This document shows positions 1 to 10,427 of a stretch of DNA of 64,000 nt, piece after piece. The stretch comes from Notolepis coatsorum (taxonomy: Eukaryota > Chordata > Actinopteri > Aulopiformes > Paralepididae): positions 20,477,790 through 20,541,789 of the forward strand of contig OZ020591.1 of NCBI GenBank assembly GCA_963971535.1, in the 5' to 3' direction. How positions within the stretch are numbered: position 1 is the stretch's first letter; each line of letters starts with the position of its first letter. Below the pieces are notes generated by a model. That model did no database searches. It saw only the letters and a program-made list of their open reading frames with translations, and was not told the origin of the DNA. Both the position numbers and the translations under genes were made by a program.

Positions 1-277
1 AAGAGATATAACTCACCAGAGTCTCATCTGCTCTCACTGCTTCTATTTTTTGCTGTTTGTTTTATTTGTGGCCTATGTGCCTTTGACCTTTGGAGTCTGG
101 AACACCCAGCTCTCACCCTTTTGTCCATTTAAATAGCTGTTCCAATAGATATTGTTATTTTTGATAAACTCCTGTTTTGTCCTGTGTCCACCACTTTGCA
201 TTCAAGGCCTACACGAGCTATACTTTAGGCTTGAATGTAACATGGGGGCTCTAGCCGGTCTTCAAACAGGTGAGTAT
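1..277 (+). repeat. Possible LTR end with primer-binding-like site
   Basis: The window opens inside a sequence that ends near 241 with a TGTAACA-like terminus. It is followed at once by TGGGGGCTCTAGCCGG (242-257), which resembles a retroelement primer binding site, and by a splice-donor-like CAGGTGAGT at about 267. Together these look like the R/U5 end of an LTR retroelement. No matching second LTR is visible downstream, so this is only a candidate. Confidence 0.3.
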
Positions 278-3030
278 GCTCTTAATTTATAATTTGATTT
301 GACCACTTATATGCTGTTTAAATATTTAGTTTAGTGGACACCACAAGTAGGTACTTTCATTGTTTTCTGGCTGTGTTTAGCTTCCTGTGTACCACGTAAC
401 CCTGGGGCAGTCATTGAAGGGATTAGTACGATATACTTGTCTTGTATTATACAATATACTTGACGGGTATATGGTCGATATGATCTTTGGCTGGTAGCAG
501 GTGTGGTTGAAGAACGCTAGGTCTACAGTGCATTAGCTTTCAGTATCGGTAGGTTAGGGGGCCGGAGAATATAATTAGTGTTAGGACCTGATGTAAGTAT
601 TTTTGTTAGATCAGACATGTGGTGGGCCTAGCAGTCCTTCTTTGGCTGCAGTGTAGGTTTTAGAAGCTATTTGTGAGTCATATCAGATTGTAAGGAGCAC
701 CTGTTTGAATTGTTTGGATTTGTTTGTTTGAGTTTGTTTATTAGATGTTGCTTGAGGGTGACACAGGAGGTTTTGCCTCACTTTGTTTGTGTTGCTGAAG
801 AGCGTTTGTTCCATTATTTTTGGGATAAATGTCTACATATATATATATGTGACTTCACAGGGTTAGTCTTGTGGGTGGTATGCATTACACAATACAATAC
901 ACACATGTACAGATGCGGTTACTGTAGCCTGCTCACTCTGTACCACCCACACCCCCATTCGCCAACTCATTTTAAATAAAGAGGTCAAGTATACAGTACA
1001 ATGACCTATCTCAAAATCAGAAATAGATGTCAGATGGAGCTTTATAATGGAATGACCTTCATCCAGCTTCAGGAAAGCGTAGCGTGCTGACTATTTAAAA
1101 CCTGAATTTCAAATTGGACTTCTAAGCTCGAACTTGTTTGTTTTGGATACATTAGGAGATTGTTTTTAGTTCAGGCAACAGTTCCAAATAGGAGTATGAC
1201 ACTCACACAAACAGTCAGGTTAATTAATACAACCCCCAATAAGAGTCTTCTAATCAAAACCAAGACTTGGGAACCACAGCTCCGTCTGGTAGTTAGAGGG
1301 TGTTTTTGTTCATAGTCATCTAGCTTCTTGATGCATGTATGTGTGAAACTTACTCTGTTTGTGGAGATTATTGGCTAGTTCACTGGGCAGGTGGCATTAG
1401 CCAATCAGATAATCTCAGGCACAGCCTACTTATACGTCTGTCACAGGCGTGCACGTGTTTGTTTTCAGTTATTTTGAGTCACTTTTCAGGTTTACTTTGT
1501 AGCACTTATCCTTTGTTTAGGTTACAGTTAAACACAGAGTCTATGTATTGCTTTGATTTTATTGTTTATGGTGGTTTTTCTGTAGTTTTAGTCTCAATAT
1601 TGGTACGTCCCAGATGCATCAGAGGGGTGGGGGCTTCAATATTATATATAGGTTGTTTTTTTGGCCAACGAGACTCTTGAGGGTATAGTATAGAATATCC
1701 TAACTTCAAACCTGAGTGGACACCTTTTTACTATTTTAGTGTCCTCTCTAAGTCCTCTCTGTAAAATGTTATCGGACAGCTTTTTATTTTTATTTCTTTC
1801 TCTCTCTTTTCCTTTGGTGAGTCTCTCGCTGAGCGTGTCTCTCTTCAGTCTCCTGTGCGGTCCAAGTACCCCGTCTCTGCCCGAGAAGAGGACACACAGC
1901 TATGGGGCGCAGAGGACCACTGACAAGTGCTGGCCCAGCTATTCTACTGAACCGGGGTTCTGCTCTGCAGTTACAGCTATGACGCTGGACAGTTCTCCGT
2001 GACCATCAGGGGAGACAAAGATCCGTGAGACGGTTTCCAGCAGACCTGTTCCATCAGGGGCACAACCGAGAACCTGAAGTGGGGGAACCGACTACAGCTG
2101 ATTACGGGGAAAGTAAGCTGTCCCAGTTTGCTGCAGAGCTAGGCCTATCAGCTGGTGAAAGCGTGCACCCAGCTGATGGGACGCTAAGAACATCAACTGA
2201 CAGCCAGCCTGATATTATGGGTGGTCCAGAGATAGAGATCTAAGAGGCGGCTTCCATCATGCTTTCGACCAGACTCAGTGGGCATGAACTGATGACAAGG
2301 ATCTAAGCCAGCCGGTCTTGCATCGGAGCCATGGACTGCAGAGGAGGGGGTGTTTGGACCATCGGCCGGGGGAAGGAGGAGAGACCGTTCCGGGATTCGT
2401 CACAGATGATAAATGAGGCAAGTTTGAACCAAAACACATACAGATATTACGGTATCATCCTAAGAGATATTAGGTAATAATGTACTGAACTTGGTTCAGA
2501 ATGGAGATGTTTTTGAATATGCTGTACGTTGCAATGGTAAACTTGAGTTATGTGTGACTTCCCTGAGATTATATTTTCATTCTTTGTGAAGAGTCTGCAA
2601 ATTTTGTTTTTGTTTCTTGCTGTTAATCTGTTTTCGCTAAGAGTTTTGTGAGAATGTTTTTGTTTTGAATAAGGGGAAATTATCTTTTTTGGCGAAATAC
2701 TCACCTGTTTTTTTTTGTGATTCTATTTTTCAGCTTGGTGATTAGAGGGAATATGGTGCAGCTGTTCCGGCCTTGACAAAACCAGAGGCTGGACTGTACT
2801 ATTGAGTCCTCCGACCACCGTCTGGACATTTGCAAAGAGACGCTAATGATGGTTGGCTGTTATGGCAACTTCTCTTTTGCACGTGACACGGGGTCTATGC
2901 AGAGGACCTTTTGTTTTTTAGATAATAAAAATAGTTTGTGCTGAGTTTTTATTATTTGTGTTATTTTTGGTTTGCGGATGATAATATTTTTTGTTGTCTT
3001 TATGAAGTGATAATGATTGATTATATTATC
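278..3030. other. No recognised gene or element
   Basis: I recognise no protein family here. A hydrophobic, leader-like open frame lies at 1739-2002 and short open frames continue to 2243, but they are broken by stops and match nothing I can name. If the flanking LTR-like fragments belong together, this could be the remnant of a retroelement interior. I cannot support that further. Confidence 0.3.
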
Positions 3031-3500
3031 AGAGGAGGGAACTGTCGTGGAAATATATTATCATGTTCTTATATATCTGTGTTGAGATATCATGTTATAC
3101 AGCTTGACTTTCAGTATGACCAGGTTGACTGGTTGATGTGTGTATGTCTCTTTAAGAACACACTGACATCCCACCAGTCATAACAAAGTTGTTGTTGCTC
3201 CCGCCTCCCAGTGACTGAGAACCATTTTTGTTTACCTTCGTCATCATATCTGATATATTATGTTATGTCTGACAACTGTGTATTTAACATATGTCTGAAA
3301 CAGCGTTCTGGGTCAGTCTATGGCCAGACGCTAGTGGGTTAACATATATTGTCTCTGACTATAGACTGTCCTTTCAGACGTGGCCACGGTGAAATAACTT
3401 TTCTTCTTATTGTTAAATAAACTTTCTTCTTACTATTAATAATGACTCAGAATGATTTGTAAACGGCTCATCGTTTAGTCCTTTAATATTTCCCATTACA
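3031..3500 (+). repeat. Candidate 3' LTR of a retrovirus-like element, with polypurine tract
   Basis: A purine run (AGAGGAGGGAA, 3031-3041) comes directly before a segment that starts TGTCGTGG (3043) and ends CCATTACA (3500), giving TG...CA ends over 458 bp. An AATAAA signal lies at 3416-3421, about 80 bases before the end, as expected for an R region. The flanks do not show a matching target duplication and no partner LTR is seen, so it is either a truncated element or a chance resemblance. Confidence 0.35.
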
Positions 3501-3794
3501 CACATTAGACTAGTGTTTAAGAAAGCATTAGTAGTTGAAAACAGTGATAAACAAAAGTTAGAACTACCAAGTTAACTTATAGGATAACTAAGTTGATCAA
3601 AACAATAAAACAGTGTTAAAAGATATACAAGGTTATAGAAATCGGGAGAAAGAATGGTATTACTTTAGTTTACTAAACGGAAAGTAATCTAAACATGTAA
3701 ATCCTTATAAAACAATGTAACAAATAGGAATAGTGATTTTAGCAAACTGCTGATAGAGGGAAATAGTAATTCTAGTGTCCGCCCTCAAAGTAAC
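3501..3794. other. AT-rich spacer
   Basis: AT-rich sequence with no recognisable feature between the candidate LTR and the end of the LINE 3' region. Confidence 0.4.
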
Positions 3795-3869
3795 GACAAA
3801 ACTGTAACTGTACACTGTACATTTGGAATACTGACAAAGCCATACTTGGTAATTTATTGTACAACTGGG

Positions 3870-4928
3870 TTAGGACATTTGTAGGGGCCAGTTTCGAATT
3901 GCAGTCTCCCGTAGGTGTTCTTTGAGAGTGTTTTTGAAAGTGGGTAGTGATTCACATTCCTTTACTGCTTTGGGTAGGGCGTTCCACATTGATGTGGCAT
4001 AATTGCGAAACGTGTTTAGTCCCTTGTTTGAGCCGAATCTGGGTTTAACATGATTTGTGGAGCTCCCTCTGGTGTTGTGATCGTGGTATTCACTGACCTT
4101 TGGGAAGTATTTTGACATGTACATGGGTACCTTGGTCGTGTAGTGTATCTTGTAGACCAGGCCCATTGCAAGTTGCTGTACTCTGTCGTCTACTCTAAGC
4201 CATCCTAGGTTGTCAAAGTGGGTAGGGGTGAGGTGGGTTCTAGGAGTCAGGTCAAGCAGTAGTCTGACTAGTTTCTTTTGAGATGTTTGTAATTTGGTTT
4301 TTAGTGCATTTGAGGTGCTTTAATTGGTACCATGAGGTGCAAGCATAGTCGTAGTACCCTTGAATGAGTGCTCCTGCCAGAGTCTTCAGGGTATTCTTGT
4401 TTACCAGAGAGGAGATCCGGTACAAGAATCGAGTTCGTTGGTTGACTTTTTTTATTACATTGGACGCCATTTTGTCACAGGAAAGATTAGCCTCTAGGAT
4501 GGAACCTAGGTAGGTAATTTCATCTTTCCTTGTGACAATATTGTCACCCACTGTAACTGAGAAGCAGTCGGTCTTGCTGAGTTTGTTATTTGAACCAAAG
4601 AGAATGGACTCTGTTTTGCCCATGTGTAATGATAGTTTGTTATCGGCGAGCCATATGCAGATTTTGCCTAGTTCCGAGCTGAGGGTTTTTTCAACCTGTA
4701 ACTTGTTCTTGTCAGAGACCAGCAGGGCTGAGTCGTCCACAAACAGGAACAAGTTGCAGTCACAAGCTGACAACATGTAATTTGCATAAATTACGAACAG
4801 TAGCGGTCCTAGTATGCTTCCTTGTGGAACACCACAGTTCACTGGGAGGGGGGGGGGATAGGGTACCGTTTACCTCCACCATCTGTTCTCTCCCCACCAG
4901 GTAGGATTGTATCCAGCTCACTGATAGA
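3870..4928 (-). pseudogene. LINE reverse transcriptase, C-terminal half
   Basis: Shows the reverse transcriptase signature GVPQGSILGPLLF followed by the catalytic box, here FVDDSALL where other copies have FADDSALL, then the thumb region with WLADNKLSLHMGKTESILFG and YLGSILEANLSCD. The frame opens at 4842 and is broken near 4320 and 4255 relative to the copy at 21533-22435, which reads through the same positions. A run of ten G at 4848-4857 lies at the upstream edge of the open frame. It would copy LINE RNA at a nicked target if intact. It is truncated on the upstream side by BEL element A. Confidence 0.85.
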
Positions 4929-4933
4929 CTATC
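4929..4933. repeat. Target site duplication of BEL element A (left)
   Basis: CTATC, repeated exactly at 19452-19456 on the far side of the right LTR. Confidence 0.9.
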
Positions 4934-6195
4934 TGTTGTGAAGGGCCAGATTGAAGCTGAGAGTCTACGTTTTGTTGTTTTGTATAACTTGTGTATTGTT
5001 TATATATATAAGCTATGTCCCTTTGGGCCTGCGTTTGAATCATAGTAATATTCGCTTTCCTCATTGGATAATGCCCTTGACGTTCTCGGCGCCAGGCAAC
5101 GCGCCCCTGAAGTCAGGTTCAAAGGCGAGTCTGGGCATGTTGGAACATGCCTGGTGCCGGCGCATTGATTCGAGACGAGAGCTGAGGCTTGGCACTAGAA
5201 AGCCACTTAAGTATATATATCGTGGAAGGCGCAGCAGCAGTAGTGTGATTCTAATGTAGTGTGAAGCAGTTCGTCTAAACAGAGTGTTGTGAACCTAACG
5301 TGCAAAGTGAATAGTAAAGTGTCAGAGTTAATGCAGTAACGTCAAGTTCGACTTAGCTTAATGTGAAGTAAAGAGTCGTCATTTAGTGTGAATCGTGTTA
5401 CAGCAGTTCGTTCGTGTGCGGCATTACCAAGTAGTTCATTCGTTTAGTAACTAGTGTAAAACCTTAGCAAGTGTGCGTGGACTTAGTAATTAGTGCCAGT
5501 ACACGAGGAGGGCCTAGTCGTGGAACTACTGGACATGTGCATATTGGAACCTACTGCGGCGATTGCAGAACCAGTATTGGTTGGATTATAGTGATTGTGG
5601 AACGTACTACCGTGGAGAAGAGCCTCGTTAATACCCACTGTCGTTTGGATTTAACCACCTTGAAGATCTTACCTCGGGCTAGCTTCGAGGACCGAAGCTA
5701 GCTGGCTATCGTCATTGCTATCGAGCAATTGGATTACAGCTATTGCTTTGCTGCTGACCATTTGGATTATAAGGACTGGATTCCGTACGAGAACCCCTTT
5801 CTTCAATTGAACAGACTGAGTATCCGAACATTCTTCAGAGGATACCCCCTGTCTCCAGCGGTACCATCGTTTGCCCACTATAGTGCCATCCTACGCCAGG
5901 CGGCGTTTAGTCTAGTATCCCAGCTTAGGAATTATTCATTCCAACTGACTTTGCTACTTACTGACTTTATTCATATTCTTCGCCATACAAGCGCGACCAT
6001 TAATTCCCATTCTGTACAATTACTGCATAATAATAAATACTATAAATGATATTTCTTTGTCACCGTGCCGTCTTATTCTGAGTGTCTGCCATATTATAAC
6101 TGTACTTTCTGGCAAGTAATAATCATAATAATTAGCAGTGGTTTAATCTATCACAATCTTTAATACAGTCAGGGTTTTGTAACCCCTCAGTTACA
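4934..6195 (+). repeat. 5' LTR of BEL element A
   Basis: Begins TGTTGTGAAGG and ends CTCAGTTACA. A TATATATA stretch at about 5212-5219 is a candidate promoter box and AATAAA at 6032-6037 a candidate poly(A) signal. Compared with the right LTR it lacks 24 bases near 5837 and carries six extra near 6090. Confidence 0.9.
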
Positions 6196-6216
6196 ATTGG
6201 TCCTTCGAGCCGGATG
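6196..6216 (+). promoter_or_regulatory. Primer binding site of BEL element A
   Basis: Directly after the LTR lies ATTGGTCCTTCGAGCCGG. A closely similar CTTCGAG-CGGATG core follows the LTR at 41396-41945 on the other strand, next to another BEL element, which supports its role as a conserved primer site. Confidence 0.6.
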
Positions 6217-6248
6217 GTATCAGTAATCTTAATCATATTAATAGTGAT

Positions 6249-7086
6249 ATGGCCAGCGGCGGACACTCTCCAGACGGCTCTCCTAAACTAGAGCGCCCTA
6301 GGCGCCAACGTCAGCCCCCTCCACACTTGGAGGACTACGCTGTCGTTCTACCTCCTGGCTTATCTAAAAAGACGTTAAGCATGGATAAAACTAATAGCTT
6401 AAGCATGCCCAATCTGATCGACTTGTCGGCCCCACAAGTAGAGACCCAAGCGGGTTTAAGCGAAACCGACTTAGCTCACGGGGGGGGGACAAGCGGGACA
6501 TGACTTGACTATGCCCAACGACCACAGCGCCACCGAGATGGACCTCGGAGCGCCGGGGGATAAAGACAGCGCCACCGGGATGGACCTCGGAGCGCCAAAG
6601 GATAAAGACAGCGCCACCGGGATGGACCCCGGAGCGCCAAAGGATAAAGAGTACCGCGTCTCAGAGATGGACCTCGGGGCGCGGGAGAAAATAAGAAGCA
6701 GCGCTCTCGAGATGGACCTCTGCGCGCGTAAAGAGAACAGGTCACCACCAAGTCCTGTCAACGCCAGATCACCCTCATCAGCGTCATCCCCCAGCGAGGC
6801 TGACCAGAGACTAGCGCAAGTCCTGATCGCCACGCTGACCGCTTCAACCGAAAGAGAACGTCTCCAAGCGCAACAACAGAATGAGCGCGAACGCATCCGA
6901 CTGGAAGAGAGTCGCCTCCAGGCTGACGCAGCGATGACCATCAGACTGGAAGAGAGGCGCCTCCAGGCTGAAGAAAACATTCAGCGAGACCGCAACACGA
7001 TGCACAGCGCGACGCCGCCAATGCACAGCGCGACGCCGCCAATGCGCAGTGCGAAGCGGAGCGAGACCGTCTGCAGGCGCAGATGA
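6249..7086 (+). pseudogene. BEL element A Gag, N-terminal part with 14-residue repeats
   Basis: Translation starts MASGGHSPDGS at 6249, the first ATG in the leader. A run of nine G at 6480-6488 shifts the frame. The next frame (6505-7086) carries about four to five copies of a 42-base unit encoding SATGMDLGAPKDKD, then a charged coiled-coil-like stretch rich in RLEE and RLQA, and a 21-base repeat encoding MHSATPP. Gag forms the particle in which the element is copied. The frameshifts make this copy non-functional unless frameshifting is tolerated. Confidence 0.7.
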
Positions 7087-8210
7087 TGGAGCAACTGCTC
7101 CAGAGGGTGACTCCCCACTCCTCCACCCGGAGCTCCCGGAGATCATCACGACACGGGTCGAGGGCACCTTCCCCTCCCCTCTATACGGGACCCAGCCAAC
7201 AGGAAGAACCTGCTTACGTCGCCGAGCCCCCTCCCCGACCAGTCTATACAGGACCCAGCCAACGGGAAGATCCCGCCTACGTCGCCGAGAAACTAACTAA
7301 GAGACTTCAAGACCTAGCGGAGGACGAGGGAGGACATCAAGCCCACACGCACGAACCCATCTCGGACCAGGAGGAACAGTACAGCCCTGACATCAGCCCC
7401 GAGATGCTGCGTTACGAACCCCCGACCCAACCCAGGGGTGAGTTTAACCAACAGTCAGCACCGAGGAGCAGTACCTGGGGGCCCGGCCTCTGGTTCCCAC
7501 CCAGCACTAACCCACGACCCCCCGTACGGGGAGACTCGCCAAGGAGGCCTCTCCCCCTACGCGCATCGGTGTCCCAGCCATCCATGGCATCTTACATTGG
7601 GACACCCACATTCCCAGACTTTACGCGTGAGGACAGAGCACAGTATACTGAACTACACATGTGTTTAGAGACTATTATGTCCGAGGTACATGACGAGTCC
7701 TATAAATATGCCATCCTCCTCAAGCACCTTAAAGTACCCAGAGCGCATAACATAGCGCTGGCATATGCTAACTCAAGAACCCCCTATTCTGATGCCCTGG
7801 TGGCCCTCGACGCACGCTATGGACGCGTATGGGACTACGTAATTCAAGAAATACGGGAGATCGACCGCCTCCCCCCAGCTAAAGACAATATAGCCCTAGA
7901 TGACCTATCTATACAAGTACAATCCCTGGTAGGGATGCTCGGGTCACAAGGAGAGAAGGGGATACATGAACTATATGCCAATTCCAACGTGGAGCGGATA
8001 CTGGAGAAACTCCCCCCAGCCCGTCAAGAGCGTTTTCGGCGGCAGAGAGACCACCGTGACCCCCACGGCCCAGAACCATCCCTCCTAGACCTTGCTGACT
8101 TCCTAGCCAGGGAGGTCAGCAGTCTACGAATAGACACATTCGCGTGGGGTGGCTCTAACCCTAAAGATGGACGAGAAGGTTCAACGACAACCGCCGGCCC
8201 GTCACCGTGA
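7083..8210 (+). pseudogene. BEL element A Gag, central domain (DUF1759-like)
   Basis: A proline-rich opening is followed from about residue 160 by the globular Gag region: TPTFPDFTREDRAQYTELH, then a conserved helical stretch with KYAILLKHLKVPRAHNIALAYA and ILEKLPPARQERF. This matches the pattern of BEL Gag (DUF1759 family). The frame ends at TGA 8208-8210, overlapping the next frame by four bases; the duplicated copy of this junction at about 8517 reads through, so the stop reflects a frameshift. Confidence 0.75.
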
Positions 8211-8806
8211 TGCACCAGGCCGAGGCTGTGTCACGGCAGACGAGCCACAACCCCCACGCTAAGGAGAAGTGGAAGGCTGTCTGTCAGTACTGTGACAGTG
8301 AACACCAGCTGTCACAGTGCGACGCCTTCAAAGACCTAACTACAGCCGAAATAGGTCAGTGGCTTAAGGAGAAACGCCGCTGCTTCCGCTGCGCGCGCGG
8401 CCACATGGCAGCCGAGTGCCGCCTCAAGAAAAGGTGCAGCAAGTGTGACGGCGCCCACCTAGAAGTCCTGCATGAGAGCAACAAACGCCCACCAGGAAAC
8501 CAAAGTAGGCCCATCACGGTGATGTACCAGGCCGAGTCGGTGTCACCACAGGCCAGCCTCAACCCCCCCGCCAAAGAGGAATGGGAGATCACCTGTTTTT
8601 ACTGCCACGGCGGACACTGGCTGTCACAGTGCGACGACCACAAGACACTGACCCCCGCTGAAATGGATCAGCGGCTTAAGGCTAACACGCATGACTCCGC
8701 TTACTGCGATACACTGCGCAAGGTCCACAAGAGAAGACTAGCCCTACAAGGCAACTCACCAACAGGAGTGCTCCACATCGACCCCACGTATAATGGGAGC
8801 CCCTGA
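8207..8806 (+). pseudogene. BEL element A nucleocapsid with duplicated zinc-knuckle module
   Basis: Contains CQYCDSEHQLSQC and CFRCARGHMAAEC, both C-x2-C-x4-H-x4-C knuckles that bind RNA in Gag, followed by CSKCDGAHLEVLH. The stretch from VMHQAEAVS through the first knuckle is repeated about 105 residues later as VMYQAESVS ... CFYCHGGHWLSQC, so the module was duplicated. The second unit is cut short. One TGA (8804-8806) separates it, in frame, from the protease segment. Confidence 0.8.
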
Positions 8807-9266
8807 GTGCTCATCAAAGTGGTCAGAGTGCTCCTGAGCTACGAGGACAAGGTCCTGGACACTTACGCCGTCCTCGACGATGGGTCAGAAAAGACTCCTC
8901 CTCGCTTCCGCCGCAGCCCAGTTGGGCCTGCGGGGTACCGAGGAAACAATGACAATCCGTACTATTCAGCGAGACCTAAAGACCATAAAGGGCGAAAACG
9001 TCTCATTCACAATAGCAGCGGTCGAGCAGCCCGAGAAGCGGTACAACATCACTAATGCATTTACAAGCCATGACATAGGTCTGTCAAGCTATGACTACCC
9101 CATCCCACAGCTGATGGAGAAGTACGTGCACCTACGCAGACTGCCTATACCGCTCATCGACGGCGCCACACCAACCCTGCTCATAGGCTCCGACCATGCG
9201 GACCTCATTGTCCCAATCGAGGCGGCCCACATCGGACCCAAAGGATGCCCAGCCGCGGTTAAGACC
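8807..9266 (+). pseudogene. BEL element A aspartic protease (DUF1758-like), frameshifted and split by element B
   Basis: Continues in frame after the stop with VLIKVVRVLLSYEDKV and the retropepsin-like active-site motif TYAVLDDGSEKT at about 8860-8895. The frame then shifts by one, and the rest of the domain (8880-9266) reads AAAQLGLRGTEETMTIRTIQ through PTLLIGSDHADLI and GCPAAVKT. Element B interrupts the domain at 9267; the reading continues sensibly at 17437. The domain would cleave the polyprotein. Confidence 0.75.
9262..9266. repeat. Target site duplication of BEL element B (left)
   Basis: AGACC, repeated at 17437-17441 immediately after the right LTR of element B. Confidence 0.92.
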
Positions 9267-10037
9267 TGTAAACGACCCTCTAGGTAGCGTCATTCAGTTT
9301 GTGTGTGATAGGGAACCTTTATTTTGAAGCACCGCCAAACCGGAAGTAGCTACCGGAAGCAGATGCCGCGAGCATGGGCTCTGCTTGACGGTCCAAATGA
9401 ACGTTATACACACGGCTACAAGGAAACAGAGTTCTCCGTGAATATCTTCTTTATTCTTTTGTTATATGGAAATGGTCTACAAGGTAACTGCTGTGCACTT
9501 TCTATGGTTTTAATGTTGGTTTGAATTCACTTTTGTTTGTGTTTTGACAACTTAAAGTTATTCCTGCTACTGTGAAAATACGTTGTTTTTAGCTAACTTG
9601 GTCATTGCAAATTGTTAGCTTGTCTACACATTTAATAAGGTCCAGAGTACCAGCATTTTAAGAGTTTTTGTTTGATTGTAGATCTGGAAAAGAAGACTTT
9701 CATGTGGGTTATGGTTAAGCCCCTGTTGGAGAGAGAGAGGACAAGGTACTGGGATATCTATTTGTCCTATTTATTGATATGGGCTGGTTACTTTATATTT
9801 GTATTCATTTAATGTATTGGCTATGTCACTTTATTGGAAGCCATGTGTGTCAAGTGTCATGTTAGCTTATGGAACAATGTGAATGTGGCACTAATGTATA
9901 TGATGTATATATATCTGAGTATCTTTTCTTTTGTCTTTCTCTGTCATTTCACTTCAGCTCTTACGTTGTGAATTGAAATAAACATTCATGAAACACCAGT
10001 AAAGGAGTCCATCCATCACTCTCCCAGGGATGCTACA
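9267..10037 (+). repeat. 5' LTR of BEL element B
   Basis: Starts TGTAAACGACC and ends GGATGCTACA. AATAAA at 9977-9982 lies 55 bases before the end and is a likely poly(A) signal. Short open frames inside it are not genes; they appear in both LTR copies. Confidence 0.95.
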
Positions 10038-10427
10038 GTAAGAGCTTACTCTATGGTGAAGTGGAACTTCGGATATTCGTCTCCCGGACCCTGCACTGAA
10101 CTTCACCCTCACTTGAGTTGTTAAGAGAAGGAACCGTTTTATTACTTTACTATAGACCTGATAATTAATTACTTTTTTTTGTTTTAAAAATGCACACTTC
10201 ATGTAGAGCTTCCTTTGTTATTGTGTGTATTCTAGTCATTGCTTTGGCATGAACACTGATGTAAATGCCCTTAGATAACACATTCAATGCTGCTTGATTG
10301 CCCTAATTTACCATTCAAAGTGTATGCATGCTGTGCTATTTCTCTGTCCATGTCTATGCTGCTCTGTATGAAGGCGCAACCACATTCACTTTATTCTAAC
10401 GTTGAAAGGTGCAATAATTAGCTCATC
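10038..10427 (+). other. Untranslated leader of BEL element B
   Basis: 390 bases between the LTR and the Gag-Pol start. The primer binding site should lie just after 10037. TGGAACTTCGG at about 10060 is a weak resemblance to the CCTTCGAG-type site of element A, but I cannot fix it. Confidence 0.5.

Noticed and set aside
1739-2243. Leader-like hydrophobic frame followed by a second frame, considered as an envelope or immunoglobulin-type protein
   Set aside because: Broken by stops, low complexity and without any motif I can name.
4951-5259. 102-codon frame with a hydrophobic start
   Set aside because: It lies wholly in the LTR of element A and occurs again in the other LTR; no coding role expected.
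9324-9524. 66-codon frame present twice
   Set aside because: It is part of the element B LTR and appears at 16723-16923 for that reason.
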